From positions 7,429,797 to 7,493,796 of the forward strand of contig NC_092287.1 of assembly GCF_036320965.1 (NCBI RefSeq): DNA of 64,000 nt, written 5' to 3'. The notes under the pieces are model-generated. The model was not told the DNA's origin and made no database searches. It saw nothing but the letters and a program-made list of their open reading frames with translations. Source of the DNA: Panulirus ornatus. Taxonomy: Eukaryota > Arthropoda > Malacostraca > Decapoda > Palinuridae. The position numbers and the translations under genes are program-made. Each line of letters begins with the position of its first letter. The stretch's first letter is position 1. Below, in pieces: positions 22,368 to 33,848 of this stretch.

Positions 22368-22434
22368 GGGAGGTATAGCCACGTTTAGCCCAGGGCCCCG
22401 GTGTGTCAGGACGCCAGGCCTGGCCGAGTCTCCT
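22286..22434. repeat. (GA)n plus duplicated module, copy 1
   Basis: GA tract (one GG interruption at 22318) followed by a ~50-bp block beginning TTTAGCCCAGGGCCCC and ending GGCCTGGCCGAGTCTCCT. The same order occurs at 22558-22694. Confidence 0.92.
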
Positions 22435-22554
22435 TCCTGTCGTGTTACTTCTGTCACCACGCGTCACTGAGGTGGGGTTCTCACGGTCCCTGTCCCCCCG
22501 TGGGTGACGCCTCTTTGGCCCCATCTGGCCTTCGCTACCTCAATCCAAAGGATG

Positions 22555-22557
<3 letters not shown>

Positions 22558-22626
<69 letters not shown>

Positions 22627-22694
22627 TTAGGGGGAGGCTATAGAATTTAGCCCAGGGCCCCCGGTGTGTCAGGACGCCAGGCCTGGCCGAGTCT
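22558..22694. repeat. (GA)n plus duplicated module, copy 2
   Basis: (GA)33 then the block of copy 1 with one extra C, 260 bp downstream. The 20 bp next to the GA tract also resemble those before copy 1, so the duplicated unit includes the microsatellite. Confidence 0.92.
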
Positions 22695-23394
22695 CCTCCA
22701 CCAACATTTAACTTGCTGGTCGATCCACTGCGCGTAGCATTACCGGTGGTCGAGTCCCTATCTCGGGCCGCGCGCTTATGATCGTTCCTTTGGCTTATTC
22801 CTCGTAATTGATCCAATCTTCTCCCCCGGCGGTCTTTTTCATCAGCGTTTAATTCCCGCTAAAATCGTCCCAGATATTGTCTTTTGAAACGGTTAATTCG
22901 CCGTTCCGTCCTTGAGGAGGAGGTGGAGGAGGCGCGGCTTTGATCTGCGATTATAGAGATGAAGGCAAGTCATCTTTGACCTGGCATTTCAGCCGTTGCT
23001 CCTCTAAATATAGCATTTTTCGCCGTCGCCTTCATCAGGAACCGTTCTCAATACGTCAAAGAGAATTTAATAGATGTAATTATTAAAAAAAACCAAAGAT
23101 AATTTTACTACTGTCCTTCAAACTGGAAATTACATTCGACTTCTCTTCTGAATGTGGAGGAATTACCTTTTCCTCAACACTGACTTTAGGGGCAGGTCTC
23201 TGGTCTCTCCCCGAGCTCTGGGTGGGGCCAGGGTGCTGCTGCTGCCCTCCGTTGCGCCTGCGAAGGATCAAGGGGGGGCCGTCGGAGGCCACAGTCTAAG
23301 GCGGTGGGCTGGGCCCTACGTTGTAGGGAATTCGTACGTATGTTTTTCGAAGGCGTTGAATCGGCTGGACCATCACGCTTCTCAGGGCAGTACG
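22695..23394. other. Unique DNA, no gene seen
   Basis: AT-intermediate to 23150 with TTAATT-type sites, then GC-rich. Could be ordinary intron or intergenic DNA. Confidence 0.5.
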
Positions 23395-23545
23395 TGGTAC
23401 GTTGCTGCCCTTCGTCAGCACGACGGTACGGCTCTTGTAGACTACGGTACGACCCTCCGTCAGCACGACTGTAAGACTGTCGTAGACTACGGTTCCTTCA
23501 AAAGGGCGGCACGACGACCCCCAGGAGCACGACGGTACGACGTCT
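23395..23545 (-). repeat. Dispersed GTACCGTCG minisatellite, locus 6a (minus orientation)
   Basis: Five units related to CAGCACGACGGTACGRC, several with a GTAGACTACGGTACGAC insert, making a locus-specific subtype. Confidence 0.85.
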
Positions 23546-23621
23546 GAACATGAAGTCCGGAGCCTCAGATATGACGACCTGGACCGAAGACCTGGCAGGT
23601 TAAAGGTCACGTCTTCACACA

Positions 23622-23650
23622 CCCAAAGGTCGTACCGTCGTTGCTCAAGG
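23622..23650 (+). repeat. Dispersed GTACCGTCG minisatellite, locus 6b (plus orientation)
   Basis: A single good unit, AAAGGTCGTACCGTCGTTGC, opposite in orientation to 6a, as seen for loci 3a and 3b. Confidence 0.75.
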
Positions 23651-23805
23651 GTTTGAAAAAAATTCTAGGAGACCCAGGGATTTAAAAAAATTAGGAACCC
23701 CAGGGGTTTAAAAAAACTTTAGGAACCCCAGGGGTTTCAAAAACCTTTAGGAACCCCAGGGGTTTGGAAAACCTTCAAGATCCCCAGGGCTGTTTAAAAA
23801 AAAAA
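23651..23805. repeat. 28-bp minisatellite, about 5 copies
   Basis: Unit around AGGAACCCCAGGGGTTTAAA with a variable A run; end copies are diverged. CCCCAGGGG and AAACCCC/GGGGTTT make each unit partly palindromic. Confidence 0.9.
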
Positions 23806-25115
23806 CCCATTTGGATCTCCAATATTGGTTAATGTAATCTCGCCGATTTCATTGAGTCACTCTTCATCACCCGGATTACTTCGCACAGGCCACCACACGT
23901 CCCATACCACAGTATCAGAGTAATTCTCAGCGTCCTCCTCCTCCTTATGGGTGTTGGGAACCAACTTCCTTGTGCCTATATGAATGCCTCACAAGTCACG
24001 TCAGCACAAGTCACGTCAGGGCCCGTAGTGTCGAACTGGGCCATCGCTGATGCCGAGAACGCCCAGTAAACTAACGATGTTCGGGTCATTACGACCGGCA
24101 AAACGATCGTTCGTGTGCTAATTACCGTTTGTAATGGATACGTGATGTAAGGTATCCGAACGAGGGAGGGGGTGGAACATGTGAGAAATGGTGAGACGTG
24201 GCCAAGGATGGTGGTGTGTTCCGTTCCCTTCCAGTCCCCCATACACATCATGACATCACAGGCAAGGTTGATTAATGTCCTCGTTCCCTATTCCCCTGGT
24301 TTATCATTCCCCTCTGTTCATTGTCCGCTAATCTCCCGTTTTCTTTTTCCCCCCTTATCCTCCTCCTCCTCCTCCCTCGATCTTCCCTCTCATGGCATCT
24401 TCCGCTGCTATCCTTTGTTTCCACATCTCTTGTTCATGTGTTTTTCTTTATTTCCCCTTTGTACACTTATTTATTGCCCTTATTTACAGCACGTATCATC
24501 ACTGTTTCCCCCTGGATTAGCATTGTTGTCATTTCCTTCATTTTCTTTTGTATTTCTCTCCCCATTTTCTTTTATTGGTCCCCCAACGGCACTAGTTCCT
24601 GTCTTCCCGTTTTTCTCCTTCCGTAATCATCGCAATTACTTTTGTTATCCCTACAGACCGTCGTCGCTACATTTTCCTCGCGTCCGTTTTTCTTTTTATT
24701 CTTCGCTCTGACCAACCCACATTTTCTCAATGTATCATTCCTTACCACCCTCTTTATGTCCCGGTTGCCTCTCATACCATCTTCCATGTCTTTCTCTATC
24801 CTTTCATTCGGTATATTACTGTCTCTCTCTTTCTTTCATCACCTACATAAGCCATTTTCTTAATTCCTCATTCACCTTGGGATCACACTTGCCTTGATCA
24901 TCTTAAATTTTTCCCTATAGTTCTGATTCCCATTCTCTTACCATCACTCCCATTTTCTTCCCATCACTCCCGTTCTCTTTATCCTAACCCATATTTGTCT
25001 TGCCTTTCGCACCATACCTAATACTGCTCCTAGATTATCCAATCACTTCCCTGTTATGTTCGTATAATCGTCATTATTCGTGTTTGTTTGCACACCAATT
25101 TGCAGGTTACCTCCA

Positions 25116-25118
<3 letters not shown>
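23806..25118. other. Unique then pyrimidine-rich DNA, no gene seen
   Basis: Unique DNA to about 24290, then 0.8 kb of T/C-rich plus strand with CATCACTCCCRTTYTCTT repeated near 24940-24980. The 179-codon plus frame is Ser/Phe/Leu/Pro-rich from base composition. Confidence 0.6.

Positions 25119-25165
<47 letters not shown>
25119..25165. repeat. (CT)23 microsatellite
   Basis: Pure CT tract inside the pyrimidine-rich region. Confidence 0.97.
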
Positions 25166-25168
<3 letters not shown>

Positions 25169-25772
25169 CCATTTATTATTTGGCTTATCATTCCTATTAT
25201 CCCCATGTCGTTATCATCTTCCTCTCCTCCCCTCCTTTGGTCCAATTCTACTTAATCCTCCTCCTCCCGCTCACTATCTGCCTCTCTCGCATTTCTTTCA
25301 TCCCCTCCACTGTGGCCTCATTCATGTGTTTTTCTCAGTTTCTGGTAATTCCCCCGTTTCCAATTCTTTTATCTCACGGTAATCATCGCCCCAGTTAGGT
25401 GTGTTTGTGATGGCTCGCCATAATCACCATACGACCTCGTTGTGGCAATTATCCACATCGCTCTCGGTCATTATGTCGTGTTTGATATTTCCAACGTCCC
25501 CCTTCCCCCTTTTCTTTCCTTCTTCCGCCGTCTTGTTCCTTGCTCCTTATCATCTTCATCCTCTCGTTCCTTGTTCCTTATCACCCTCATCATCTCTAAT
25601 TCGTCCCTGTTCTTCAACCCTCTCATCCCGCCTCCTTGTTCAATTCCTGGGCCCAACCCGTCTTGTTCTCTCTCCTCGTGTTCATCGTCTAGCTGTTCTT
25701 TCGCAACCTCTTGTTCTCCCCTGTTCATCAGGATCCTGCCTGGCCAGTGAAAGTCATTCCCATAGTTCATTC

Positions 25773-25775
<3 letters not shown>
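25166..25775. other. Pyrimidine-rich DNA, no gene seen
   Basis: T/C-biased with CTTGTTC and CATCATC phrases. No recognisable coding. Confidence 0.6.

Positions 25776-25820
<45 letters not shown>
25776..25820. repeat. (AT)22 microsatellite
   Basis: Pure AT tract directly abutting the interspersed element that follows. Confidence 0.97.
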
Positions 25821-25823
<3 letters not shown>

Positions 25824-26050
25824 CCTGGGGATAGGGGAGAAAGAATACTTCCCACGTATTCCCTGCGTGTCGTAGAAGGCGACTAAAAGGGAAGGGAGCG
25901 GGGGGCTGGAAATCTTCCCCTCTCGTTTTTTTTTTTAATTTTCCAAAAGAAGGAACAGAGAAGAGGGCCAGGTGAGGATATTCCCTCAAAGGCCCAGTCC
26001 TCTGTTCTTAACGCTACCTCGCTATCGCGGGAAATGGCGAATAGTATGAA
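25821..26050 (+). mobile_element. ~230-bp interspersed repeat, copy 1
   Basis: Nearly the same sequence as the reverse complement of 33541-33769, about 90% identical by eye: a TTCCCACGTATTC segment, GTCGTAGAAGGCGACTAAAA, a T run, GGCCAGGTGAGGATATTCCC, and an AATGGCGAATAGTATGAAA end followed by an A run. It has no coding capacity and is SINE-like in length and A-rich tail, but I see no clear tRNA A and B boxes. AT repeats flank it. Confidence 0.85.
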
Positions 26051-26741
26051 AAAAAAAAAAAAAATATATATATAATATTCACTTCATGGTTACCATATCT
26101 ATTATCAACCCCTCCCTAAAAAGGGAAGAGCATAATTTTTAAGGGTATCCCTTACCCCTTTGCACCACCCTTACGTAATAGGTGTGCATTCTCGCACCAC
26201 GCCCAACTTCTGCCAATACCATCCCGCCACCCTCTTCACATCCCAGGTAACCCACATGCCCTTATGGCCCTTACGTGTCCCATACCCCCCCCCCTCCCCC
26301 GCAGGATTAGTTATCTCCCCCCCCTAAGTCGTGTACTATAACCCCCTACCCCCCCCCCCACTCTGTTTCTGGGAAGGGTCTGTTTGTATTGCTAACCCCT
26401 CCCCCACCCCCACGACACACACACACACACACGTGACACCCCATTTGTACCCCCCCCCCCCCCAATTCTCCAGCATGGCCCTGTTACACTGAGTCATCTT
26501 CATCCTTTAACTATTCTTTTTCTTTATATATTTCGTATACATAAAGATATTTTCTTCCTCCATTTTCTTTTTTTTTTTTTTCCTTTCTCGTATAATTTAC
26601 GTTCACTGTTTTCATATGCAAATGTTTTTCTTTTGTTCTCACGGCGGATAATTTGTTTGTTTTAGTTTCCAGCGTCGCTCGTTCCCATAATGTTTTTGCT
26701 TCCTGTTTGCTGATGACTGTTTTCTTTACAGTGCCAGGCGT

Positions 26742-26743
<2 letters not shown>
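26051..26743. other. No gene; many C runs
   Basis: Starts with A16 and a short TA run. C runs of about 8-15 at 26286, 26349 and 26449, and (AC)9 at about 26415. AT-rich from 26500. Confidence 0.6.

Positions 26744-26814
<71 letters not shown>
26744..26814. repeat. (TG)35 microsatellite
   Basis: Pure TG tract. Confidence 0.97.
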
Positions 26815-26815
<1 letters not shown>

Positions 26816-27273
26816 AGGACTTCACACGGGATGTCAGTCGATTTCAAACCTGGATAACCAGATGACGGTCTTGAACTTTCCTCTTTCGTTAACTTCACTG
26901 TAGATGAAGTCACAGACATCACCCCACTTGGACAACCTGATGGTGCCTAGGTCACAAAGCTTGAGTCAGGTCAGCGCTCCGGTGGAAGAAGTTCACAAAA
27001 AGCTTTAGCCTTTTCGATCGTGGACGAAAGTCAGAAAAAAAAGTTCAACCCTGTTGGCTAATCATTTTTTGGGGGGAGAACTGGGCAAGAAGAAGTGTGC
27101 ACGGGATAAAAAAAGAATTGGAGCGACGTGGTATATGGGGGGCGGTGATATGCTTGTATTGTTGGGTATTTTGCCTCAGGAACAGAAAGCAAAGAATATA
27201 TTCCTGAGGCGCTGTTGTGTGTTGGTTCTTGATGTGGTGCAGTGCGTAGAGTAGAGGCACACAGCTGAACAGA
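26815..27273. other. Unique DNA, no gene seen
   Basis: Mixed sequence with a GGGGGAG run at 27071. No domain in any frame. Confidence 0.55.
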
Positions 27274-27304
<31 letters not shown>

Positions 27305-27314
27305 AGATAGATAG
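27274..27314. repeat. (GATA)10 microsatellite
   Basis: GATA/TAGA repeats with one phase break (GATAATAG). Confidence 0.95.
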
Positions 27315-27350
27315 CCAAAGATTACGGGACCAAATATGAGTCCCACAGAT

Positions 27351-27352
<2 letters not shown>

Positions 27353-27382
<30 letters not shown>
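27353..27382. repeat. (TG)15 microsatellite
   Basis: Pure TG tract. Confidence 0.95.
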
Positions 27383-27385
<3 letters not shown>

Positions 27386-27973
27386 AATGGGGAGTTGGTA
27401 CATGGGAAGGCAGGGGTACGCACACACGTCTCGTGGGCGCCCCCATACACACCCCTAACCTCCCCCCCGTGTTCCACACAGGCATGCCCGACCCCACCAA
27501 CTTCCCCCAGTTCACCACGTTGCTGCTACACCACCGCTCATTGCTCCTCGTCTCCCTCCTACTGCCTCGTTAAGTTAAACATTTGTTAATTAGCCAGCGT
27601 GGTTAATAGCTCAACGAACTTGTTTCCCCTCGTTAAGCTTTTTAGGAAAAATTAATCCAATTAACCGGGTGGAGACGAGAATGAGCATTTTTTTTCTTAA
27701 AAGTAAAATTTACGTGGCATTTAATTTCTAATTTTTTTTTTTCAAAAGGGTCCGAGGAAGAAGAAGAGAAAAAAAATGCCGGGCATTCTTAAACTCACTT
27801 GATTGCATTGAATCTCAGGCAAGGTATACGCATTTTAATCTCGGGGTCCAGGATGAGGTACGCATCTGGGGACCTCCACTCAGGACTGGGTGAGTGGTGA
27901 GGTCTGCCTTCCTGTCAGTTCTCATCACGGTCACACACCCCCTCACACATACCGTGACAAACGTGTCCTTTAG

Positions 27974-27974
<1 letters not shown>
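27383..27974. other. Unique DNA, no gene seen
   Basis: 27580-27760 is AT-rich with several TAATTA/TTAATT motifs, which homeodomain proteins often bind; this could be a regulatory or merely AT-rich stretch. Confidence 0.45.

Positions 27975-28039
<65 letters not shown>
27975..28039. repeat. (TA)32 microsatellite
   Basis: Pure TA tract abutting the hairpin. Confidence 0.97.
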
Positions 28040-28041
<2 letters not shown>

Positions 28042-28044
28042 GAA

Positions 28045-28129
28045 GAATTGAATACGACAGCATATTCAGAGCTATTAACCTTCTTTTTTGTATGTTAATA
28101 ACTCTTAAACATGTTGTCGTATTCAATTC
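28045..28129 (-). other. 85-bp imperfect palindrome (hairpin)
   Basis: A perfect 15-bp inverted repeat (GAATTGAATACGACA at 28045, its complement ending at 28129) continues inward with few mismatches to about 36 bp per arm around a ~12-base T-rich loop. Read as minus-strand RNA most inner differences become G-U pairs, leaving one mismatch and one bulge; the plus strand folds less well. It could be a short foldback/MITE-like element or a microRNA-type precursor. No transcription evidence is available. Confidence 0.75.
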
Positions 28130-28168
28130 TGTGTGCATTAGAGAAAATCTGCTCCCAGCTTGCACTAA

Positions 28169-28282
<114 letters not shown>

Positions 28283-28402
28283 AGTCCACAAAGTAAACGG
28301 GGAAAGATTGAGGGGAACAGTTAGAGCGGGATAGCCACACCGTGTGGCTGCTGTGAAGACGAACACAGAGAACACAGTGCTGCACAGTCCTCCACACTGG
28401 CA

Positions 28403-28406
<4 letters not shown>

Positions 28407-28469
<63 letters not shown>
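28407..28469. repeat. (TC)31 microsatellite
   Basis: Pure TC tract. Confidence 0.97.
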
Positions 28470-28472
<3 letters not shown>

Positions 28473-29468
28473 GGCGTTTGCCTGGGACACTGTCGCAGTT
28501 GCTGACCTGCAATGGCATGAGGAGGTCATGGGTGACTAGACGAGTAAGGGTATTCCTTTTTTTTTTTTAAATCTGTATATACATAGAGAGAAAGCATTTT
28601 AGTAACAGCACTGGTGAAGCGTACAGTGGCTAGGGTGTAGGTGGGAGGGAGGCAAGTACAGAGAGTGCGACTGAGTCCAGCGGACTTGTAACTTCTTAAC
28701 GAAGACTCTAGTCTCAAAGGGTGGTCAGGGGTAGGAGTGGAACAAGTGTTGGATTATAGGGGAGGGTGGGAAGAGCCAAGGAACAGATGATAGCTACAGG
28801 GTGTACCAATGTCGTTCCATTCCCTTTCAATCCCGCGCACGCCTCTCCCCCTCCTGCACGATCAAGACCCAATGACTCGAACTCCATGTTCTTCACTTCA
28901 TCTCTATCTATTCGTGCTGAGGTACATAATCAAAAAGGCCGTAGCATCATAATCATAATTTACGTAAGCTAGTGATTTACCGACGATTCCCACCGTTTGA
29001 TCTTATTCTACGCGTGTTGACCTGTGAAGTGTGTGATGAACAATTTAACAGCGCATTTCTGTTATCATATGAAGAACAACGTCTTGATGCTGGATAGAAA
29101 AAAAAATAAAGTCCCCCAAAATTTCCAACAGACAGACACACAGACAAAAAAAAAATCCCAACACACAGACACACACACACTTCAAAGATCACTCCTCCAC
29201 TTGCATGACACACACTGGGTAGAGTGTGGCAAATTGCTCCCACTCAAGAGCAGATATGCAGGGGGGAAACATGGGCGGGTGTACAAATGTCAGGGATGGG
29301 GCGCTCCATAACACCTGCTGATCTTAATAATACGACACTGGGGGGGGGGGGGGGGACTTCCTCCGGACTGGAACAGCCTGCTTGAACAAAACATATACGA
29401 TAACAGACAGCGAGCATGAAAACACCCTGATGGACCAAGGGTTAAATAAAAGAAATAAGACGAAGGCT

Positions 29469-29470
<2 letters not shown>
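28470..29470. other. Unique DNA, no gene seen
   Basis: T10 at 28559, short ACACAGAC runs at 29131-29180 and a run of about 16 G at 29340-29355. Frames below 100 codons, unrecognised. Confidence 0.55.

Positions 29471-29527
<57 letters not shown>
29471..29527. repeat. (AT)28 microsatellite
   Basis: Pure AT tract. Confidence 0.97.
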
Positions 29528-29528
<1 letters not shown>

Positions 29529-29891
29529 TGTGGCATTGTGCTCCCCCCCCTCCTCCCCCGCATCTTCTGGGGGGGAGGAGACCCAGAGAGGCGGCCGGCC
29601 CTGTGTGAGTGAGATAACGCAGTAGTCCCACGCTCGGCGGGGCATGATAGAGCCATATCTGTTGCTCAAGAGGTATGGAAATTATTCTTGCTGGCCCCAG
29701 ACGACGCTCGCCCGCCCGCCCACCACCACACAGCCGCCACACCGCACCGCACAACCACCACCACCGCATAGCCACCGCTACAAGACAAGATTCGCAAATG
29801 TTCGGTTCTTTGAGAAATCCTCCGCCTCCCCCCCCCCCTTCCCCCTCCCTTCCTCCTCCCGTGATATACGGGCGAAAAATAAGCCACACAC

Positions 29892-29893
<2 letters not shown>
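29528..29893. other. No gene; C-rich block
   Basis: CCACCACC/CCGCC-rich between 29700 and 29860, source of the Pro/His-rich frames. Confidence 0.55.

Positions 29894-29967
<74 letters not shown>
29894..29967. repeat. (AG)37 microsatellite
   Basis: Pure AG tract. Confidence 0.97.
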
Positions 29968-29968
<1 letters not shown>

Positions 29969-30132
29969 CCTTTCGTCAAGTGGGCCTGATACCCTGTATA
30001 GTGTTATAGGGATATATACCGAGACTACAGGGGTAATATGTGTAGAGAGAGGAAAGTATGTAGAGAAAAGTAGAGGTTTCGATCCCCCCTTTATGTCTTG
30101 ATATATTGACCTCACACATTCCCCCGTCTTGG

Positions 30133-30134
<2 letters not shown>

Positions 30135-30183
<49 letters not shown>

Positions 30184-30246
30184 TCGTCCTCTCTTCCTCT
30201 CCTTTCTCTTTTCCGTTCTCAGCCTCCACTGCCTCATCTCCGCTTC

Positions 30247-30307
<61 letters not shown>

Positions 30308-30377
30308 TTCCTCGTCCTCTCTTCCCCTCCTTTCTCTTTTCCGTTCTCAGCCTCCACTGCCTCATCTCCGCTTCTTC

Positions 30378-30449
<72 letters not shown>
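30135..30449. repeat. Three (TC)n tracts separated by a duplicated ~72-bp block
   Basis: TC tracts at 30135-30179, 30250-30303 and 30378-30449. The spacers 30180-30249 and 30304-30377 are almost identical (TTCCTCGTCCTCTCTTCC through CATCTCCGCTTCTTCCTC). This is a tandem duplication of about 124 bp whose boundaries lie in the microsatellite. Confidence 0.95.
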
Positions 30450-30454
<5 letters not shown>

Positions 30455-30549
30455 ATGAAGCAGCGTGGTGGTGTTATGATTTATGGCAGGAGAGGCACCC
30501 TGAAATCCCTCCCCTGAGCTGCGAATAATAATAATACCACCTCCTCCCC

Positions 30550-30897
30550 AACCTGGGACCAGCCTGCCTGCCCCCAGCCACCCAAGAGACCAACCTGTCT
30601 CCCGCCCCCCCCCAGAGACCTACCTGTCTCGCCCCCAGAGACCAACCTGTCGCCCCCCCAGGGATACCTACCAGTCTCGCCCCCCAGAGACCTACCTGTC
30701 TTGCCCCCAGAGACCAACCTGTCGCCCCCCCCCAGGGATACCTACCAGTCTCGCCCCCCAGAGACCTACCTGTCTCGCCCCCAGAGACCTACCTGTCTCG
30801 CCCCCAGAGACCTACCTGTCTCGCCCCCAGGGACCAACCTGTCGTCCACCCCCTAGAGACCAACCTGTCCCCCCCCCAGAGACCAACCTACCAACCC
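30550..30897. repeat. 21-26 bp minisatellite, about 14 copies
   Basis: Unit AGAGACCTACCTGTCTCGCC plus a C run of variable length; a variant GGGATACCTACCAGTCTCGC recurs at 30660 and 30735, showing a higher-order duplication of about 75 bp. Confidence 0.94.
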
Positions 30898-31895
30898 CAG
30901 GGGCCTTTTACCTCCTCTACGTGTACCTCCGTCCTACTATACAGGTTTCCGAGCTGGACTATACCCTTGAGTGGTGTGAGTGAGTAACACTTAGATCAAC
31001 AAACGGTGTGGGAACTCCAAGGCGTTAAGCCTCCTCTCGGTTTATCTTCACTTTGCTGTCACTCAGTAATAAACCAGGGCCGAGTTCCAAAGCCCAGGTA
31101 CGGGTTTTTTTTTTCCCCCTCCAAGTTTTATCACATAGAATAAACCCTAAACTCCCTGTATACAGTTACTGTTCACCAACCACCCGCTACACACACACAC
31201 TCACTCACTCACTCACCCACTCGCCACCCCTCTGGAAGCACTCACTGAGTGCCGGGTGAGTGCTTGGCCACTGCATTCGAACCACACACCATGAAACAGG
31301 TCCTCCTGTGGAGGGCTCCCCCAGCCCACACTCACTCACACACACGAGGCACCCAGGCAAATATGTATATACGCGTAAACGGAGGAGCCACTACCACAGG
31401 AGGGAGGGCGGCGAACATGTCATATTGCCCCCCCAGGGGGAACACTAACCTGTCGCGTCCCGGGGCGAGAAAGAGAGACAGAGAGAAGGACAGAAGTGGG
31501 GGAGAGAAAAGGCGGGTGGAAAGGGAGATCAAAAGGAAAATGGGGGATGGGTGATGAAAGGGGAGGTGGTTATAAGGTGAGGATAGCGGGGTGTAGATTA
31601 GAGTCTGGTAGCTTATATACAAGAACCAGGTGGGGAGGAAGAGCCTGGGGGGAGAAGATGAAGGGGAGTGGATACAGGGAGACGAGCATATTAAACGGTA
31701 GAGCGATTAAGGGATCGGGCGGTGTGTGGGGGCGCGAGTGGGGAGGAGCAAGACCGAGTGAGCGATGATGGACACGCCACCGACGAACCCATAAAATAAT
31801 AACAACAAAGGGAAATAAAAAAACACGTCATAAATGCGCGTAGAAAAATGATGTGGCGACGACGCCAGCGACGATAACCGCCCGGGTGATGAATC

Positions 31896-31897
<2 letters not shown>
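30898..31897. other. Unique DNA, no gene seen
   Basis: A CACT run at 31196-31224, a purine-rich block 31465-31765. No domain recognised. Confidence 0.55.

Positions 31898-31973
<76 letters not shown>
31898..31973. repeat. (GA)37 microsatellite
   Basis: Pure GA tract followed by a CGG/CTG-rich block. Confidence 0.97.
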
Positions 31974-31974
<1 letters not shown>

Positions 31975-33111
31975 TTTGAGGCGGCGGCGGCGGCTGCGAC
32001 TGCGGCTGCTGCCGCGGGCGGCCGGGCCGGCCGGCTAATAGTTTTATGACGACCGAAAGCAGAAGACAGATTGAGACGAGCGTACGGGAGCCGCCGAGGG
32101 CCGGCCCCCCCCCACAGCGTGTAACCAAGGCTTGAGACCTCCCCATGATCAACAGGGACACTAGTGTAATCTGAGGGCTAGGCTGCTGAAGACATCTTGG
32201 GGTGATGTAACACCACCAACCAACCAACCCCACAATGCGTACAGAATCTAGCCACACTGTGCACTGTTGTGGCGTAGGTAGGTGGGTTGTGGGGTGGGTT
32301 AGCATTCCCGCGGCTCATCTCATAACCGGGAGTTCATTAAACATACGCCTTCGGGAGTCCATGGGAACCAGGAGCCATTGATGCGGCTCACTTCGGTGCA
32401 TAAGCGAGCCTCTTGTGCCGGTGCGCCGGCCATCCTCCGCTCGCTATGAGTCCCAGCTACGTCTGCGCTCGTGTTTGTGCTTTACAACCCGAATGTGATG
32501 AGCTCCAGGTGGGCTTTAGAAGAGGAGCAGGTGCCTCTGTCGTTAGCACTTCGTGGGAGAGAGAGGTGAGGGAGGGAGGGAGAGGAATAATGCCTCCATG
32601 CTGGTCTTTGATGTTAGCCATTTCCCGCTCGGGAGGGAGGGAGTGAGGGACAAGGAGGCTAAGGAGTCCCCTGGGACACTCTTCCGGGCTGGGGGGTTTG
32701 GTGATTTGCGGTCTTGTCATGTGACTGGAAGTTGCCGGGAGTCAGATGGGGAGGGCCTTCGTTTCGGGCCTGTTTACGACGGAGGAGGAGCATACAGGAC
32801 ACCATTTACAATCCTTTGCGTCGGCCACAGGTCCTGATGAGGTCGTGTGCTGAGGGGAGTAGGAGGAGACGACCCGCGTCTTCCTCTGTGGGTGTGGTTG
32901 GGAGAGTTCCGTGTGGAAGGAATCCCTCAGACAGGGATTCGTGAGTTTAACTGGCCAGGTTGGACGAAAACTGCGGCTGGGGTCACCCCGGGTGTAGAGT
33001 CACCCTGGGTGTACGTATACATACACACACACACGGCAACATCCTGTATACTTGGTGGCCTAGTTTAGCTGCCGTGTTGTGGGGGGTGTTTCATGAAAGC
33101 TGAACCTGTCA
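31974..33111. other. Unique GC-rich DNA, no gene seen
   Basis: GGCGGCGGCGGCTGCG at 31979-31996. The rest is CpG-containing mixed DNA with frames below 95 codons. A CpG-island-like stretch is possible but was not computed. Confidence 0.5.
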
Positions 33112-33205
33112 TACGACCCCTTCAAGACGACGGTGCGACGTCTCTGTAGACGTACCGTCGTGCTCAAGGATCGTACCGTCTTGCTCAAGGATCGCACCGT
33201 CGTAT
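33112..33205 (+). repeat. Dispersed GTACCGTCG minisatellite, locus 7
   Basis: Starts with a minus-oriented unit (CAAGACGACGGTGCGAC) and continues with three plus-oriented units (CGTACCGTCGTGCTCAAGG type), so an inversion point lies at about 33145. Confidence 0.85.
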
Positions 33206-33447
33206 TCAGTGAATCAGATCAATGGACATGAGACCAGAACCCTTATCACTTAAACACTGACGACTGGTGTATCACTGTCTGGAGACGAGACCACCGCACA
33301 AGGGTGCTTCTGTCAAGGCCAGGCGACAGCAGGCATTATCGGAGGGTCGCCCACCCTTCGTCGGAGGATGAGAGCAGATATCTCGCATCACAGCAACTTG
33401 ATGTGACCTCCTCGCAGAGGGGCGTCGTTGAATCCTTCTCCCGTTTA

Positions 33448-33449
<2 letters not shown>

Positions 33450-33528
<79 letters not shown>
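33450..33528. repeat. (AT)39 microsatellite
   Basis: Pure AT tract beside interspersed repeat copy 2. Confidence 0.97.
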
Positions 33529-33530
<2 letters not shown>

Positions 33531-33540
33531 GTATATCTTT

Positions 33541-33769
33541 CTTTCATACTATTCGCCATTTCCCGTGTTAGCGAGGTTGCGTTAAGAACAGAAGACTGGA
33601 CCTTTGAGGGAATATCCTCACCTGGCCCCCTTCTCTGTTCCTTCTTCTGGAAAATTAAAATAAAAACGAAAGGGAAGGATTTCCAGCCCCCCACTCCCTT
33701 CCCTTTTAGTCGCCTTCTACGACACGCAGAGAATACGTGGGAAGTATTCTTTCTCCCTTATCCCCGGGA
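33541..33769 (-). mobile_element. ~230-bp interspersed repeat, copy 2
   Basis: Minus-strand counterpart of 25821-26050, with the T run interrupted and scattered substitutions. Both ends meet long AT arrays, so the element sits inside or nucleated AT repeats. Confidence 0.87.
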
Positions 33770-33773
33770 TATA

Positions 33774-33847
<74 letters not shown>
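33770..33847. repeat. (AT)38 microsatellite
   Basis: AT tract with one GTAT interruption at about 33779. Confidence 0.97.

Positions 33848-33848
<1 letters not shown>

Noticed and set aside
25821..26050. tRNA-derived SINE with A and B boxes
   Set aside because: Length and A-rich tail fit, but I could not find convincing A and B box sequences, so it is left as an unclassified interspersed repeat.
32827..32850. Hammerhead-like CTGATGAGG
   Set aside because: The core heptamer is present but no GAAA with a closing stem follows.
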